64,000 nucleotides of DNA from contig NC_022041.1 in the NCBI RefSeq assembly GCF_000444995.1, positions 1,152,001-1,216,000 of the forward strand, in the 5' to 3' direction. Source of the stretch: Paracoccus aminophilus JCM 7686 (GTDB lineage: Bacteria; Pseudomonadota; Alphaproteobacteria; Rhodobacterales; Rhodobacteraceae). A program made the position numbers and the translations under genes. The notes under the pieces are model-generated. The model was not told the DNA's origin. It saw only the letters and a list, made by a program, of their open reading frames with translations, and did not search any database. Shown in pieces: positions 1-8,613 of this stretch. Position 1 is the first letter of the stretch. The number at the start of each line of letters is the position of its first letter.

Positions 1-1284
1 CCGGTCTTCATAGACGAGCCCGGTGACGCGGCGGCCATCGCCCTTGACCTCGGTGGTCTTGGCCGAGGTCAGGATCGTGACATTCTTCAGACTGCGCAGC
101 TTGCGCTGCAGGACATCATCGGCGCGCAGCTGCTGGTCATATTCGATCAAGGTGACATGAGCGACCAGACCGGCGAGATCAATCGCCGCCTCGACGCCCG
201 AATTGCCGCCGCCGATCACCGCAATCGCCTTGCCTTTGAAGAGCGGCCCGTCGCAATGGGGGCAGAAGGCCACGCCCTTGTTCAGATAGGTCTCTTCGCC
301 GGGCACACCCATCTTGCGCCAGCGCGCGCCGGTCGAGAGGATCACCGAGGCCGCCTCAAGTTGAGCGCCCGAAGCAAGGGTCAGCTGAAACCCGCCCGCC
401 ACGGTCTCAAGCCGGGTCGCGGCCTGGGCATTCATGATCTCGACCTCGTAATCGCGCACATGGGCCTCAAGCGCGCCCGCGAGTTTCGGCCCTTCGGTAT
501 GGCGCACCGAGATGAAGTTCTCGATCGCCATCGTATCGAGCACCTGCCCGCCAAAACGCTCGGCCACGACACCAGTGCGAATGCCCTTACGCGCGGCATA
601 AACCGCCGCCGCCGCCCCGGCAGGGCCGCCGCCAACGATCAGCACCTCGAACGGCGCCTGCGCATTGATCGCATCCGCAGCGCGGTTGGCCGCGCCGGTG
701 TCGATCTTGGCCAAAATCTCCTCGGCGCTCATGCGACCCGAAGCGAAGGGCTGGCCGTTGAGAAACACCGTCGGCACCGACATGATCTCGCGCGCCTCGA
801 CCTCGGGCTGGAAAAGCGCCCCGTCGATCGCGACATGTTCGATGCCGGGATTGAGCACCGCCATCAGATTGAGCGCCTGCACCACATCCGGGCAGTTCTG
901 GCACGACAGCGAGAAATAGGTCTCGAATTTGAAGCTGCCCTCGAGGCCGCGGATCTGATCGAGAAGCGCCTGCTCCAGCTTCGGCGGATGGCCCCCGACC
1001 TGCAACAGTGCCAGAACCAGCGAGGTGAACTCATGGCCCATCGGCAGACCGGCGAAGGTCAGGCTGATCTCCTCGCCCGGGCTCGACAGCGCGAAAGACG
1101 GCACCCGCGCCGCATCTTCGCCGCGCACCAGGGTGATCTTGTCGGACAATGCGTCGATATCCGCCAACAGCCCGAGCATCTCCTGCGATTTCGCCCCGTC
1201 ATCGGCAAAAGCGGTGATCTCCACCGGCCGGGTCACGCGCTCCAGATAGGCTTTGAGTTGGGTCTTCAGATTGGCGTCGAGCAT
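1..1284 (-). CDS. ahpF: Alkyl hydroperoxide reductase subunit F, 3' end outside window
   Basis: NADH-dependent flavoprotein disulfide reductase that recycles AhpC in the cytoplasm. The 428 visible codons open with [15 protein letters not shown] tandem thioredoxin-fold N-terminal part carries the redox pair SCQNC. An FAD-binding GGGPAG motif, the thioredoxin-reductase-type active site FCPHCDG and an NAD-binding GGGNSG motif follow in family order. The family is about 520 residues, so roughly 90 C-terminal residues lie beyond base 1. The ATG at 1284 follows ahpC by 91 bp on the same strand, so the two are probably co-transcribed from the ahpC promoter. Confidence 0.95.
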   Translation of the reverse strand, partial: MLDANLKTQLKAYLERVTRPVEITAFADDGAKSQEMLGLLADIDALSDKITLVRGEDAARVPSFALSSPGEEISLTFAGLPMGHEFTSLVLALLQVGGHPPKLEQALLDQIRGLEGSFKFETYFSLSCQNCPDVVQALNLMAVLNPGIEHVAIDGALFQPEVEAREIMSVPTVFLNGQPFASGRMSAEEILAKIDTGAANRAADAINAQAPFEVLIVGGGPAGAAAAVYAARKGIRTGVVAERFGGQVLDTMAIENFISVRHTEGPKLAGALEAHVRDYEVEIMNAQAATRLETVAGGFQLTLASGAQLEAASVILSTGARWRKMGVPGEETYLNKGVAFCPHCDGPLFKGKAIAVIGGGNSGVEAAIDLAGLVAHVTLIEYDQQLRADDVLQRKLRSLKNVTILTSAKTTEVKGDGRRVTGLVYEDR

Positions 1285-1337
1285 GGCAGTCCTCACGGAA
1301 AATCGGTCCAATGGCTCCCCGACCGCTGCCGGAGAGC

Positions 1338-1360
1338 CTTTCTTCATCAGTCAAATACCC
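1338..1360 (+). repeat. Copy 1 of a 23-bp dispersed intergenic repeat
   Basis: The sequence begins CTTTCTTCATCA and ends CAAATACCC. It lies between ahpC and ahpF and differs at two positions from the two identical copies at 8444-8466 and 28804-28826. Function unknown. Confidence 0.6.
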
Positions 1361-1375
1361 AAAAGTCGCGACAGA

Positions 1376-1939
1376 TCAGATCTTGCCGACGAGATCGAGC
1401 GAAGGCGCGAGGGTCTCTTCGCCTTCTTTCCATTTGGCCGGGCAAACCTCACCCGGATGGCTGCGGACATATTGCGCGGCCTTGATCTTGCGCACGAGAT
1501 CGCTCGCGTCGCGGCCAATGCCCTCGGCAGTGATTTCCATCGCCTGAATGATGCCATCGGGATCGACGATGAAGGTGGCGCGATCGGCCAGACCCTGCTC
1601 TTCACGCATCGCATCGAAGTTGCGGGTGATGATGCCGACCGGGTCGCCGATCATCGCATATTGGATCTTGCCGATGGTTTCCGAGCTGTCATGCCAGGCT
1701 TTGTGGGTGAAATGGGTGTCGGTCGACACCGAGAAGATTTCGACGCCCAGCTTTTGCAGCTCAGGGTAGTGATCGGCGACATCGCCGAGCTCGGTCGGGC
1801 AGACGAAGGTGAAGTCGGCGGGGTAGAAGAAGAACACAGCCCATTTGCCGGCAATGTCGGCATCCGACACTTCGATGAACTTGCCCTGCTTGAAGGCCTG
1901 CGCCTTGAACGGGCGGATTTTGGTGTTGATCAGAGCCAT
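1376..1939 (-). CDS. ahpC: Alkyl hydroperoxide reductase subunit C (2-Cys peroxiredoxin)
   Basis: Reduces hydrogen peroxide and organic peroxides in the cytoplasm and is re-reduced by AhpF. The 187-residue protein has the peroxidatic cysteine at position 47 in FTFVCPTEL and the resolving cysteine in GEVCPAKW near position 166. This is the typical length and layout of the AhpC/Prx1 class. The ATG at 1939 is preceded by AAAGGA. ahpF follows 91 bp downstream. An OxyR-type site about 60-95 bp upstream suggests peroxide induction, although no oxyR gene is in this window. Confidence 0.98.
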   Translation of the reverse strand: MALINTKIRPFKAQAFKQGKFIEVSDADIAGKWAVFFFYPADFTFVCPTELGDVADHYPELQKLGVEIFSVSTDTHFTHKAWHDSSETIGKIQYAMIGDPVGIITRNFDAMREEQGLADRATFIVDPDGIIQAMEITAEGIGRDASDLVRKIKAAQYVRSHPGEVCPAKWKEGEETLAPSLDLVGKI

Positions 1940-1998
1940 GATCGGGATCCTTTCTGGTTGGTTAAGGCCGATCTAGGGGGCCGATTTACGAATGTAAA

Positions 1999-2035
1999 AT
2001 AGATTGAAATGCTCATTTCAATAGATAAAGACTAT
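1999..2035 (-). promoter_or_regulatory. OxyR-type operator upstream of ahpC
   Basis: An ATAG element at 1999 is followed 22 bp later by ATAGAT-N5-CTAT (2021-2035). This is the spacing of the known OxyR tetrad (ATAGnt-N3-anCTAT-N7-ATAGnt-N3-anCTAT). The second quarter-site is poor, but the downstream pair is almost perfect. A 9-bp inverted repeat (ATTGAAATG/CATTTCAAT, 2003-2022) overlaps the site. The stretch is far more AT-rich than its surroundings, as expected for the ahpC promoter. Confidence 0.6.
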
Positions 2036-2435
2036 CAATATTTCTGCAACTGCGAAAGGGCCAGCATTTGCTCGGATTCAGGGTGAAACCGGCGCGTCCG
2101 CTCTGGGCAACTTGTGATCCGGGGCGGCAATTTCTTTTCTGGTGGGGGAGGTTTCCCCGTCAGGGCGCGGAAATATTTGTGAAAAATTCCCAGATGCGGT
2201 CGAAAATCAAGCCGGTCGAGGCTGGCGCGTGACCGACTTGCTCGCATCTTGCGCGAACGGCGTGATCGCGATTCGGAGCAACGCAGGATTACTTTCTGCG
2301 GCGCAGGGTCTGACAGGATGCGGAAAGGGGCAGGGTGCAGAAAGGAGGGAGCAAACGCGCCCCTCAACTGCGATTGAAAACAGGCATTCGAGCCGCCGCT
2401 AAAGCTGCGACCCGCCTTTCGGCCGTGTTCCGGGG
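2036..2435. other. Intergenic stretch without a recognised gene
   Basis: Between the ahpC control region and the stop codon of the adenylate-forming enzyme I see no credible coding frame. The only open frames encode Arg/Ser-rich antisense-like peptides without a ribosome binding site. No tRNA or strong terminator was recognised. Confidence 0.5.
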
Positions 2436-3818
2436 CTAGGCGATCAGCGCGCGGTGAACCGCACCGGGGAAACGCAGGATCTCGCTATCGGTGGTCGCGG
2501 CAGCCGATGCGTCATGCGACAACGCATTTTCAGGCAGCGCGCGGATGCGGCGGCGTTTGGGGCCGAGATCGGGCGGCAGGCCCTCGCGGAAGGTCAGCAT
2601 CGGCAGCAGGCAATCGAGCCGGGTGGCGAGAGCTTCGAGGCGGCTGTGCAGCTCTTTCGCGGCGCGCTCTGAGGCGATGCTGTCGAGCGCGATCACCAGC
2701 TCGCTCTGTCCATATTGAACGATGCGGTAATCGCGCACCGGCACGGACAGCAAAGCGATTTCCTGACGGATCATATCCGAGAAAATCAGGCGGCGCCCGC
2801 CATCCGCTTTCGGCCAGTAAAGCATGTCATCGGCACGCCCCTCGATCCGGGCGATGCGTTGGCTGGCGCAGCCACAGGGGCAGGGCGCGGCCTCGGGGAT
2901 CAGCACATCATCCAGCCGGTAGCGCAGGATCGGCAGGGTTTCATGGGTGAAATCGGTGATGACGGGGCAGAAGGCGCCGGTCTCGGGATCGATGACATCG
3001 CGCTCGACCACCAGATAGCGCTCATTCAGATGCAGATGGCCCGCCTTGCAGGTGAAGCCCAAAACACCCTCGGTTGCCTGATAGACCTGATCGGGTTGAT
3101 GGCCGAAGGCGCTTTGGATTTTCGCGGCATCTTCGGGGGACAGCACTTCCGCCACCGAGATGATGCGCTGCGGCGCCAGATAGATCTCGCCCGCGGCCTG
3201 ACGGCGCGCCAGTTCGATCAGGGCCTGTGCAGGCGCGACCAGAACGGTCGGATTCTGTGCCTGCAGGCGCGCGACATGGCTGTCGAAATCCTTGAGCAGA
3301 TCGTAATAGCGAAACTCGATCAGGCGATTGCCGAGCTCTTGATAGAGCGCATTGTTGGCGCGCAGGAAAAAGGCGATGCGCTGGCGTTTCCACAAAGGTT
3401 TGGGCAGAAAACGCGCGAGCATCACCGCCGTCCACAGCCGCCGTTCGCGCGCATCAGTCAGGAAAAGGCCGCGCTGGCCCGAGGTGCCGGTCGAAAGCCC
3501 GACCGCGACATCCCCAAACATCGGCGAGAAATTGCGGCTGCGCTCGGCGTGAAGTGCGGTTTCAAGCGCCTTTTCTCGGGGCAGGTTGCGCGTGTTGATT
3601 TCGGTAAAATGCTCCATCAACAGCGTCTTGTTCATCACCGGCCAATCCGCCATCGGCCGGTCCGCGAGTGAGGCATAAAATGGGGATTGCGGCATGATCT
3701 TGCGCCGAAGCCGCGCGAGCCCAGCCTTCTGGTGCCGGTCGATCGCAGCCCTGTCGCGGAAGCCGCCAAAGAACCGGTTTCGCAGGAAGGTGAAAAGAGC
3801 AGGCATGACGGACCTCAT
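2436..3818 (-). CDS. Adenylate-forming enzyme, coenzyme F390 synthetase/PaaK-like
   Basis: A 460-residue member of the ANL adenylate-forming clan, closest in look to F390 synthetase and phenylacetyl-CoA ligase. The ATP-binding loop reads GLSTGTSGQRG near residue 108, followed by YQATEG and by RYRLDDV near residue 300. A Cys-rich PCPCGC follows, as in PaaK-like enzymes. Such proteins activate a carboxylate as an acyl-adenylate; the substrate is unknown. The ATG overlaps the stop of the upstream hydrolase by one base (TGATG), so it is the last gene of a coupled four-gene unit. It may play the part that OleC plays in olefin/beta-lactone clusters, but that is inference. Confidence 0.8.
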   Translation of the reverse strand: MRSVMPALFTFLRNRFFGGFRDRAAIDRHQKAGLARLRRKIMPQSPFYASLADRPMADWPVMNKTLLMEHFTEINTRNLPREKALETALHAERSRNFSPMFGDVAVGLSTGTSGQRGLFLTDARERRLWTAVMLARFLPKPLWKRQRIAFFLRANNALYQELGNRLIEFRYYDLLKDFDSHVARLQAQNPTVLVAPAQALIELARRQAAGEIYLAPQRIISVAEVLSPEDAAKIQSAFGHQPDQVYQATEGVLGFTCKAGHLHLNERYLVVERDVIDPETGAFCPVITDFTHETLPILRYRLDDVLIPEAAPCPCGCASQRIARIEGRADDMLYWPKADGGRRLIFSDMIRQEIALLSVPVRDYRIVQYGQSELVIALDSIASERAAKELHSRLEALATRLDCLLPMLTFREGLPPDLGPKRRRIRALPENALSHDASAAATTDSEILRFPGAVHRALIA

Positions 3819-4669
3819 CAGCAGAGGGTCGGGGAGAAAGTCTCGGCGCAGTGGGACGGCAACAACCGGATATCAGAGCGGACGCAGGATAGCATGCGCA
3901 AATTCAAAAAAGTTTTCAGATAGTTGCCCTTATTCCCCAATGACATAACGGACATATTCGGGGGCGGGGCGTTTTCGCGCAGGGCGCGCAGGCTCCAGGC
4001 CGCATCGGCAATCAGGAACTGCGGCCCCGTGCTGGTCTCGGGCAGAAAGAGGCCGAATTGGCCGATCCCGTGACCCGGCAAGGGCACGGCGAGGACCGAG
4101 CCGTCGCCGAAAATATCGCGAAGTCCAGCGAAGTCCGCGAAGCCTTCCGGGATGAGATCGGGGGGTGCGCAGTTTTCGATGAAGCTGGGGCGCAAAGCCT
4201 TCAGACGTTGACGCAAAGGCTCGGGGCAGCCCGCTTTCAGCGTGGCGAGCCTGCCGCCGCGATCCAGCGCCTCGAAGGCCTCGCGCGAGGTCAGGACAGT
4301 CGGCGCGGTCGTCAGGTCGAAATAGCCCGCGACGTGATCGGCATGAAGGTGGGACAGGATGACCAGATCGGGCGTGTCGATGCCAAACCGTGCCAATTGC
4401 TGGGGAAGACGCGCCGCCTCGGGCAAGGTGGCCGGGGTCATCCAGCGGTAAAGCCTTTCGGGAAAACCGGCCGTCGCCTCGAAAAACGCGCGGCCATAGC
4501 CGGTGTCAAACAGGATCGCCCCGTGGCGCGGATGCAGGATCAGCGCGGCGCCTGCGGGAAAATCCACCGGCCGCAGCCTGCCCTTGCGCCGACTGAGGAT
4601 CTCTGGCGCCCGGCAATGCCCGATCTGGAGCAGGAAGAGCTCGGGCAAGGCATTGGCAAGATCACGCAT
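3818..4669 (-). CDS. MBL-fold metallo-hydrolase
   Basis: A 283-residue metallo-beta-lactamase-fold protein with the metal-binding motif HLHADH near residue 107, an upstream FDTGYG strand and a PGHGIGQ loop. This layout is common to lactonases and other zinc or iron hydrolases. The ATG at 4669 overlaps the 3' end of the reductase gene by 8 bp (ATGCGTGA), which supports this start over one 17 codons upstream. The last 40 codons (about 3820-3950) are AT-richer than the rest but stay in frame to a plausible PSHC end. The substrate is unknown. In this operon it could open or hydrolyse a lactone or thioester intermediate. Confidence 0.85.
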   Translation of the reverse strand: MRDLANALPELFLLQIGHCRAPEILSRRKGRLRPVDFPAGAALILHPRHGAILFDTGYGRAFFEATAGFPERLYRWMTPATLPEAARLPQQLARFGIDTPDLVILSHLHADHVAGYFDLTTAPTVLTSREAFEALDRGGRLATLKAGCPEPLRQRLKALRPSFIENCAPPDLIPEGFADFAGLRDIFGDGSVLAVPLPGHGIGQFGLFLPETSTGPQFLIADAAWSLRALRENAPPPNMSVMSLGNKGNYLKTFLNLRMLSCVRSDIRLLPSHCAETFSPTLC

Positions 4670-5648
4670 AATCCTTGATCCCTTCGTCCAGCGAGACCTG
4701 CGGCCGATAGGACAGCACATCGCGCGCAGCAGAAATGTCGAGCGTCAGGCTGCGGCCAAGCGAGGCCACGGCCTGACGCGTCAGAACCGGCTCGACCTTG
4801 GGGCGGAAAAGCCGGTGCATGGCCTCAAGCGTCGCCGCCAGGGCCAAAGCCGCGCCATAGGGCACGGGGCGCAGGCGCGGGGTCGTCTTGGTCAGATCGC
4901 ACGCGGCGCCCAAAAGCTCGCGAAAGGGGTAAGAGCGCCCCGAGGTGATGTTGAAGGCGCGCCCGCCTGCCTGCTCGGCATGGTCCGCGGCCAGACGCAT
5001 GGCGCGGGCGGCATCGCTGACATGGGTGAGGTCGATCAGGCTGGCGCCGCCGCCGATCAGCGGTACGCTGCCGCGCCCGATCGCCGCCATCAGTCGCGGC
5101 ATCAGAGCACGGTCGCCGCGCCCGTAGATCGCGCGCGGTCGCAGCGCCACGGTGCGCATCCCGCCCGGCTGGTCGGCCGCCAGCACCAGCCGCTCGGCCT
5201 CGTATTTGCTGCGCGCATAGGCGGTGGCAAAGCGTGCGGGTAGGGCCGCATCCTCGCGCAGATCGAGCCGGTCGGTGCCATCGGCATAGATGCTCGGGGA
5301 TGAGGCGAAAACAAATCGCCTCACCCCCGCTTCGCGTGCCGCGTCCAGCAGATTGGCGGTCGCGGTGACATTGACTGCCTGAAACAACCCGGCCGGTCCC
5401 CAGGCAGAGGAGAGGGCCGCACAATGATAAACAGTCTCGACCCGCCACAGATGCGGGAGGAGTTGCCGCGCCGAGGCCTCTGGCGCGCGAAAATCGAGCG
5501 GCAGAAAATCGGCCCCGGCACGGACCAGATCAAGAGCATCAGAGAGGTTCCGACCCTGAGCTGTAACAACACAACCAGATTGCAGCAGCTGATGCGCAAG
5601 CGCATTGCCAAGGCAACCCGTCGCTCCTGTGACCAGCACCCGGCCCAT
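4662..5648 (-). CDS. NAD-dependent epimerase/dehydratase, OleD/3-beta-HSD-like
   Basis: A 328-residue extended short-chain dehydrogenase. The Rossmann motif TGATGCLG is at residues 7-14, the active-site YxxxK is YARSK, and a typical FASSPSIY strand precedes it. The later segment ALRPRAIYGRGD is characteristic of the 3-beta-hydroxysteroid dehydrogenase/OleD branch, which reduces 2-alkyl-3-ketoacids. Its ATG shares one base with the stop of the synthase gene (TAATG), so the two are translationally coupled. A reductase directly after a FabH/OleA-like synthase fits reduction of a beta-keto product. Confidence 0.85.
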   Translation of the reverse strand: MGRVLVTGATGCLGNALAHQLLQSGCVVTAQGRNLSDALDLVRAGADFLPLDFRAPEASARQLLPHLWRVETVYHCAALSSAWGPAGLFQAVNVTATANLLDAAREAGVRRFVFASSPSIYADGTDRLDLREDAALPARFATAYARSKYEAERLVLAADQPGGMRTVALRPRAIYGRGDRALMPRLMAAIGRGSVPLIGGGASLIDLTHVSDAARAMRLAADHAEQAGGRAFNITSGRSYPFRELLGAACDLTKTTPRLRPVPYGAALALAATLEAMHRLFRPKVEPVLTRQAVASLGRSLTLDISAARDVLSYRPQVSLDEGIKDYA

Positions 5649-6622
5649 TAGAAGCGAAGAACCATGCCACCGAGCGAGAGCCCGGCGGAAGTACCAACAA
5701 GAAGGGTCAGATCGCCACGTTTGACCCGGCCAGACTGGACGGCTGAGTGCAATGCGGTCGGGATCGAGGTGGCGATCTGATTGCCAAACATGGCGAACGT
5801 TTTAACAACACGGTCTTGCGGGATGCCGAGACGCGACAACCCGTGCTCCAGCGCCAGGCCAGAGGCCTGATGCGGGATGATGCAGGCCAGATCCGACAGC
5901 GCGGCACCGGCCTCGCCCATCAGCCGGCGCAGGAAGCGCGGCAGATGGCGGGCGGCGGTGCGGAAGGCTGCCTGACCGTCCATTCTGAAATACGAGGCCC
6001 GGGCTGCGGCAATCGGGTCGCGCGCCGCGGAAATCCGCGTACCGCCCCCTTCCAGCAGACAGGCCTGACCGCCCGAGGAATAGGTCTCGAAACGGCTGGC
6101 ATGAGGACCTTCCCCGTGGGCGCCAAGAACCACTGCGGCGGCACCATCGCCAAAGATCGCGGCGGTGTCGGGGTCGCTCCAGTCCAGACCGACCGAGGCG
6201 ATATCGGCGGAAAAGACCAGGATATAGCGCGCCTGACCAAGCCGGATCTTCATCGCGGCAAGGTCAAGCGCCTGCACGAAGCTCAGACAGGTCGCATTGA
6301 CATCATAGGACGGAATACCACTGTCCCCGAGGCCAAGGCGCGCCTGCACCAGCGTCGCGGTCGACGGGATCGCCTGCTCCATGACGCCACAGGCGCCAAT
6401 GATCAGGTCCAGCTCATTCGCTTCGATCCCGGCAGCGGCCAAAGCCTGGCGCGCCGCCTCAGTGCCCATCATGGAACTCGTCTCATCACACTCGGCAACA
6501 TGGCGCTTGGCCAGACCATACCGCGCCTCGCAGCTGCCTTCGGCCCAGCCCAGGCGACAGTCGATCTCCGAGGAGGCGACGACCCGGCGGGGCAGGTAAG
6601 CCCCGGTTCCAAGGATATGCAT
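5648..6622 (-). CDS. 3-oxoacyl-ACP synthase III / OleA-like thiolase-fold enzyme
   Basis: A 324-residue FabH-like condensing enzyme. The Cys-His-Asn triad is visible: Cys in NATCLSF, His in IIPHQAS and Asn in MFGNQIATS. The usual glycine-rich GDGAAAVVLG is also present. The NATCLSF context resembles OleA and other secondary-metabolism KASIII enzymes more than housekeeping FabH (AACAGF). I placed the start at MHILGTGAYLPRR, where family homology begins. An ATG at 6670 and a GTG at 6694 are in frame, but the GTG lies inside a palindromic operator. First gene of the unit synthase-reductase-hydrolase-ligase, divergent from the TetR gene. Confidence 0.85.
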   Translation of the reverse strand: MHILGTGAYLPRRVVASSEIDCRLGWAEGSCEARYGLAKRHVAECDETSSMMGTEAARQALAAAGIEANELDLIIGACGVMEQAIPSTATLVQARLGLGDSGIPSYDVNATCLSFVQALDLAAMKIRLGQARYILVFSADIASVGLDWSDPDTAAIFGDGAAAVVLGAHGEGPHASRFETYSSGGQACLLEGGGTRISAARDPIAAARASYFRMDGQAAFRTAARHLPRFLRRLMGEAGAALSDLACIIPHQASGLALEHGLSRLGIPQDRVVKTFAMFGNQIATSIPTALHSAVQSGRVKRGDLTLLVGTSAGLSLGGMVLRF

Positions 6623-6687
6623 CCCCGGGACGGCAGCTTTGAAGGTTTCTGTTTTGGAGCGGGGCCACATGGCGTCACACCGTTTAA

Positions 6688-6754
6688 TGAACACTGTTCA
6701 CTTATTTAGCGCTGGACGAAACGAGTCGTCAAGGATATTTTTGAACAGTGTTTT
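6688..6754. promoter_or_regulatory. Two TetR-type operators between the divergent promoters
   Basis: A perfect palindrome TGAACA-C-TGTTCA lies at 6688-6700. A second copy with two mismatches, TGAACA-G-TGTTTT, lies at 6742-6754, 54 bp away. One sits at the start of the synthase transcription unit and the other just upstream of the TetR gene. This suggests autoregulation and control of both arms by the adjacent regulator. Confidence 0.65.
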
Positions 6755-6770
6755 AAAAAAGGTTATTCCC

Positions 6771-7406
6771 ATGAGCAGACCCCTTCGCCAGCCCCGAGAA
6801 GAGCTGCGTAAGTCCATTGTCGAGACAAGCAAATCCATCCTTGACCGCGAGGGGGCAGAGGGGCTGAGCGCGCGCGCCATCGCCCGCGAGATCGGCTATA
6901 CCGCCGCCTCGATCTATAATGTCTTCGAATCGATGTCCGACATCTTGATGGAGGTTAACCGCGAGACCCTGGCCGAACTTCAGGCTTTGTTCGAGAACCT
7001 GCCCCGCGAAGCCAGCCCCCGGCTCAGACTTCAGGCGCTGTGCCTAGGCTATGTCGCCTTCATGGAAAGCAATCCCGCGCGCTGGAACGCACTCTTTGGC
7101 GGAATGCGGCAGCGCGAATCCTTCCCCGATTGGTATGTCGGCACGATAGATCAGCTCAAGGGGCGGCTCGGTGCGCTTTTGGTCGAACATGCCGGTGAGT
7201 GCGGCCACAGGATCACCGAGGCCGAGGCGCTCGGGATGGCCGAAAATCTCTTCATCACCATCCATGGCCTTTTGGCGTTGGATGTCGGGCGCAGGCTCGA
7301 TCTTTTCACCCGACGCAGCCCCGAGGAGATGGCGGGCTTTGCCATTGATCTCACGCTCGCGGGGCTGGGCGCGGGATCCGGCGCAGAAGCCGGCATAGGC
7401 CGCTGA
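6771..7406 (+). CDS. TetR/AcrR family transcriptional regulator
   Basis: A 211-residue one-domain regulator. An N-terminal TetR helix-turn-helix is visible at about residues 22-55 (SARAIAREIGYTAASIYNVF), followed by an all-helical ligand-binding region. The ATG at 6771 begins MSRPLRQPREEL; longer in-frame upstream starts would run through the operator region. Its last base overlaps the start of the sulfotransferase gene (TGATG). Two palindromes in the 150-bp divergent promoter region are its likely binding sites. Confidence 0.9.
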   Translation: MSRPLRQPREELRKSIVETSKSILDREGAEGLSARAIAREIGYTAASIYNVFESMSDILMEVNRETLAELQALFENLPREASPRLRLQALCLGYVAFMESNPARWNALFGGMRQRESFPDWYVGTIDQLKGRLGALLVEHAGECGHRITEAEALGMAENLFITIHGLLALDVGRRLDLFTRRSPEEMAGFAIDLTLAGLGAGSGAEAGIGR

Positions 7407-8434
7407 TGCAAGGCGCTTTCATCCTCGGCTCGGCGCGCTGCGGCTCGACCCTCGTCTCCGAGATCTTGCGCAGCCATCCCGCGATCCTCAGCTTGTCCGA
7501 GGTGTTTTCCATGGCCGGTCCCGCCGCTTTCCCGGCGGGCCGGATCAGCGCAGGCCGCTTCTGGCGCGGCCTCGCCCGCCCGACGCGGCTCGGCTCGACC
7601 ATCGGCAACCCCAAGGTCGCGCCGCAAGAGTTCCTCTATGGCCGCCAGCCGAACCCGCAACACGACCCGTTCTTCTGCCCGCCGATCCTCGCCATCGCCT
7701 TGCCGCATCTGAGCACGGATCCCGATGCGCTTTTCGACAGGCTCGCCGAAACGGCACTTGCGGCGCCGCGGCAGACGGCGCCGGATCATTACCGCAATCT
7801 CTTTGAAACCCTCGCCCACATGCAGGGCAAACGCCTCTGGGTCGAACGCTCGGGTGGCTCGCTTGCCGCAACCGCAACGCTCGCCGCGGCTTTCCCGGAC
7901 AGTCGCCATGTCTTCCTGACCCGCAGCGGCGTCGAGACCACGCTCTCCATGGCCGACTATCCCGCAACCCGGATGGCGGTCTGGATGTGGAAACGTCTCG
8001 CCCCGCTCGGCCTCGACCTCCTCGACCCGCAAAGCCATTACGGTCGGGGCCGGATCTGGCGCCTGCTGCAACCGCTCTGCGGCCTGGCCCCGCTCGGACG
8101 CATCCTCGCGCAAAAGCCGGACCTCTGCGATGTCGCTGGATTCTGGTCGGCGATGACCCTGCGCGCGCTTCCGGCCTTGCGCGCGCTCCCCAAAACAGAC
8201 TTTCACCACCTCTCCTACGAGGCGCTGATCGCCGAGCCCGGCCCGCAGGTGGCAGCCCTCGGCCAGTTCCTCGCCGGAGAGGCCCCGCTAGACTGGCTCA
8301 CCACCGCCACAGCGCTCCCCAAATCGCGCCCGCCGCGCAGCGCGACGCTCGACCCAGCCCTGCGCAACCGCCTCCGCGACGCCTGTGCGCCCGCCGAAAG
8401 CGCCATCGCTGAATTCCTCGCGACCCGCAGCTAA
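7406..8434 (+). CDS. Sulfotransferase family protein
   Basis: A 342-residue cytoplasmic protein opening with GSARCGSTLVSEIL, the 5'-phosphosulfate-binding loop of PAPS-dependent sulfotransferases. The segment HVFLTRSGVETTLSM near residue 175 fits the 3'-phosphate-binding strand and helix. Such enzymes transfer sulfate from PAPS to hydroxyl or amino groups of lipids, sugars or metabolites. Translationally coupled to the TetR gene, it probably shares its control with the divergent biosynthetic unit. Sulfation of that unit's product is an inference. Confidence 0.75.
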   Translation: MQGAFILGSARCGSTLVSEILRSHPAILSLSEVFSMAGPAAFPAGRISAGRFWRGLARPTRLGSTIGNPKVAPQEFLYGRQPNPQHDPFFCPPILAIALPHLSTDPDALFDRLAETALAAPRQTAPDHYRNLFETLAHMQGKRLWVERSGGSLAATATLAAAFPDSRHVFLTRSGVETTLSMADYPATRMAVWMWKRLAPLGLDLLDPQSHYGRGRIWRLLQPLCGLAPLGRILAQKPDLCDVAGFWSAMTLRALPALRALPKTDFHHLSYEALIAEPGPQVAALGQFLAGEAPLDWLTTATALPKSRPPRSATLDPALRNRLRDACAPAESAIAEFLATRS

Positions 8435-8443
8435 AGGCCTGCG

Positions 8444-8466
8444 CTTTCTTCATCACCCAAATACCC
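8444..8466 (+). repeat. Copy 2 of the 23-bp dispersed intergenic repeat
   Basis: It lies 10 bp after the sulfotransferase stop codon. It is identical, in reverse orientation, to the copy at 28804-28826, and differs at two positions from that at 1338-1360. Confidence 0.65.
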
Positions 8467-8613
8467 CTGCGACGGGTCCGCCGGGCGCGGCGCGACCGCA
8501 GAGCGCGCCATCATGCTCTTGCCTTCCGCGCGCGCTTCTTCATCCTGTCGCCAGGCCCCCGCCGACTCAGCAAGCCAGCAGGCGGACCGGGCAGGGGTGA
8601 ATCGGAGAAGACC

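Noticed and set aside
157..1485. 442-codon plus-strand frame across ahpF
   Set aside because: Antisense to clear AhpF coding sequence. The peptide is rich in Arg/His/Gly without any family features, a common by-product of high-GC codon bias.
3820..3950. Frameshift in the 3' end of the MBL-fold gene
   Set aside because: Base composition drops here, but the frame still ends in a plausible PSHC segment and overlaps the next start by one base, so the gene is taken as intact.
7151..8209. 352-codon minus-strand frame over tetR and sulfotransferase
   Set aside because: Antisense to two recognised proteins, with no SD or domain.
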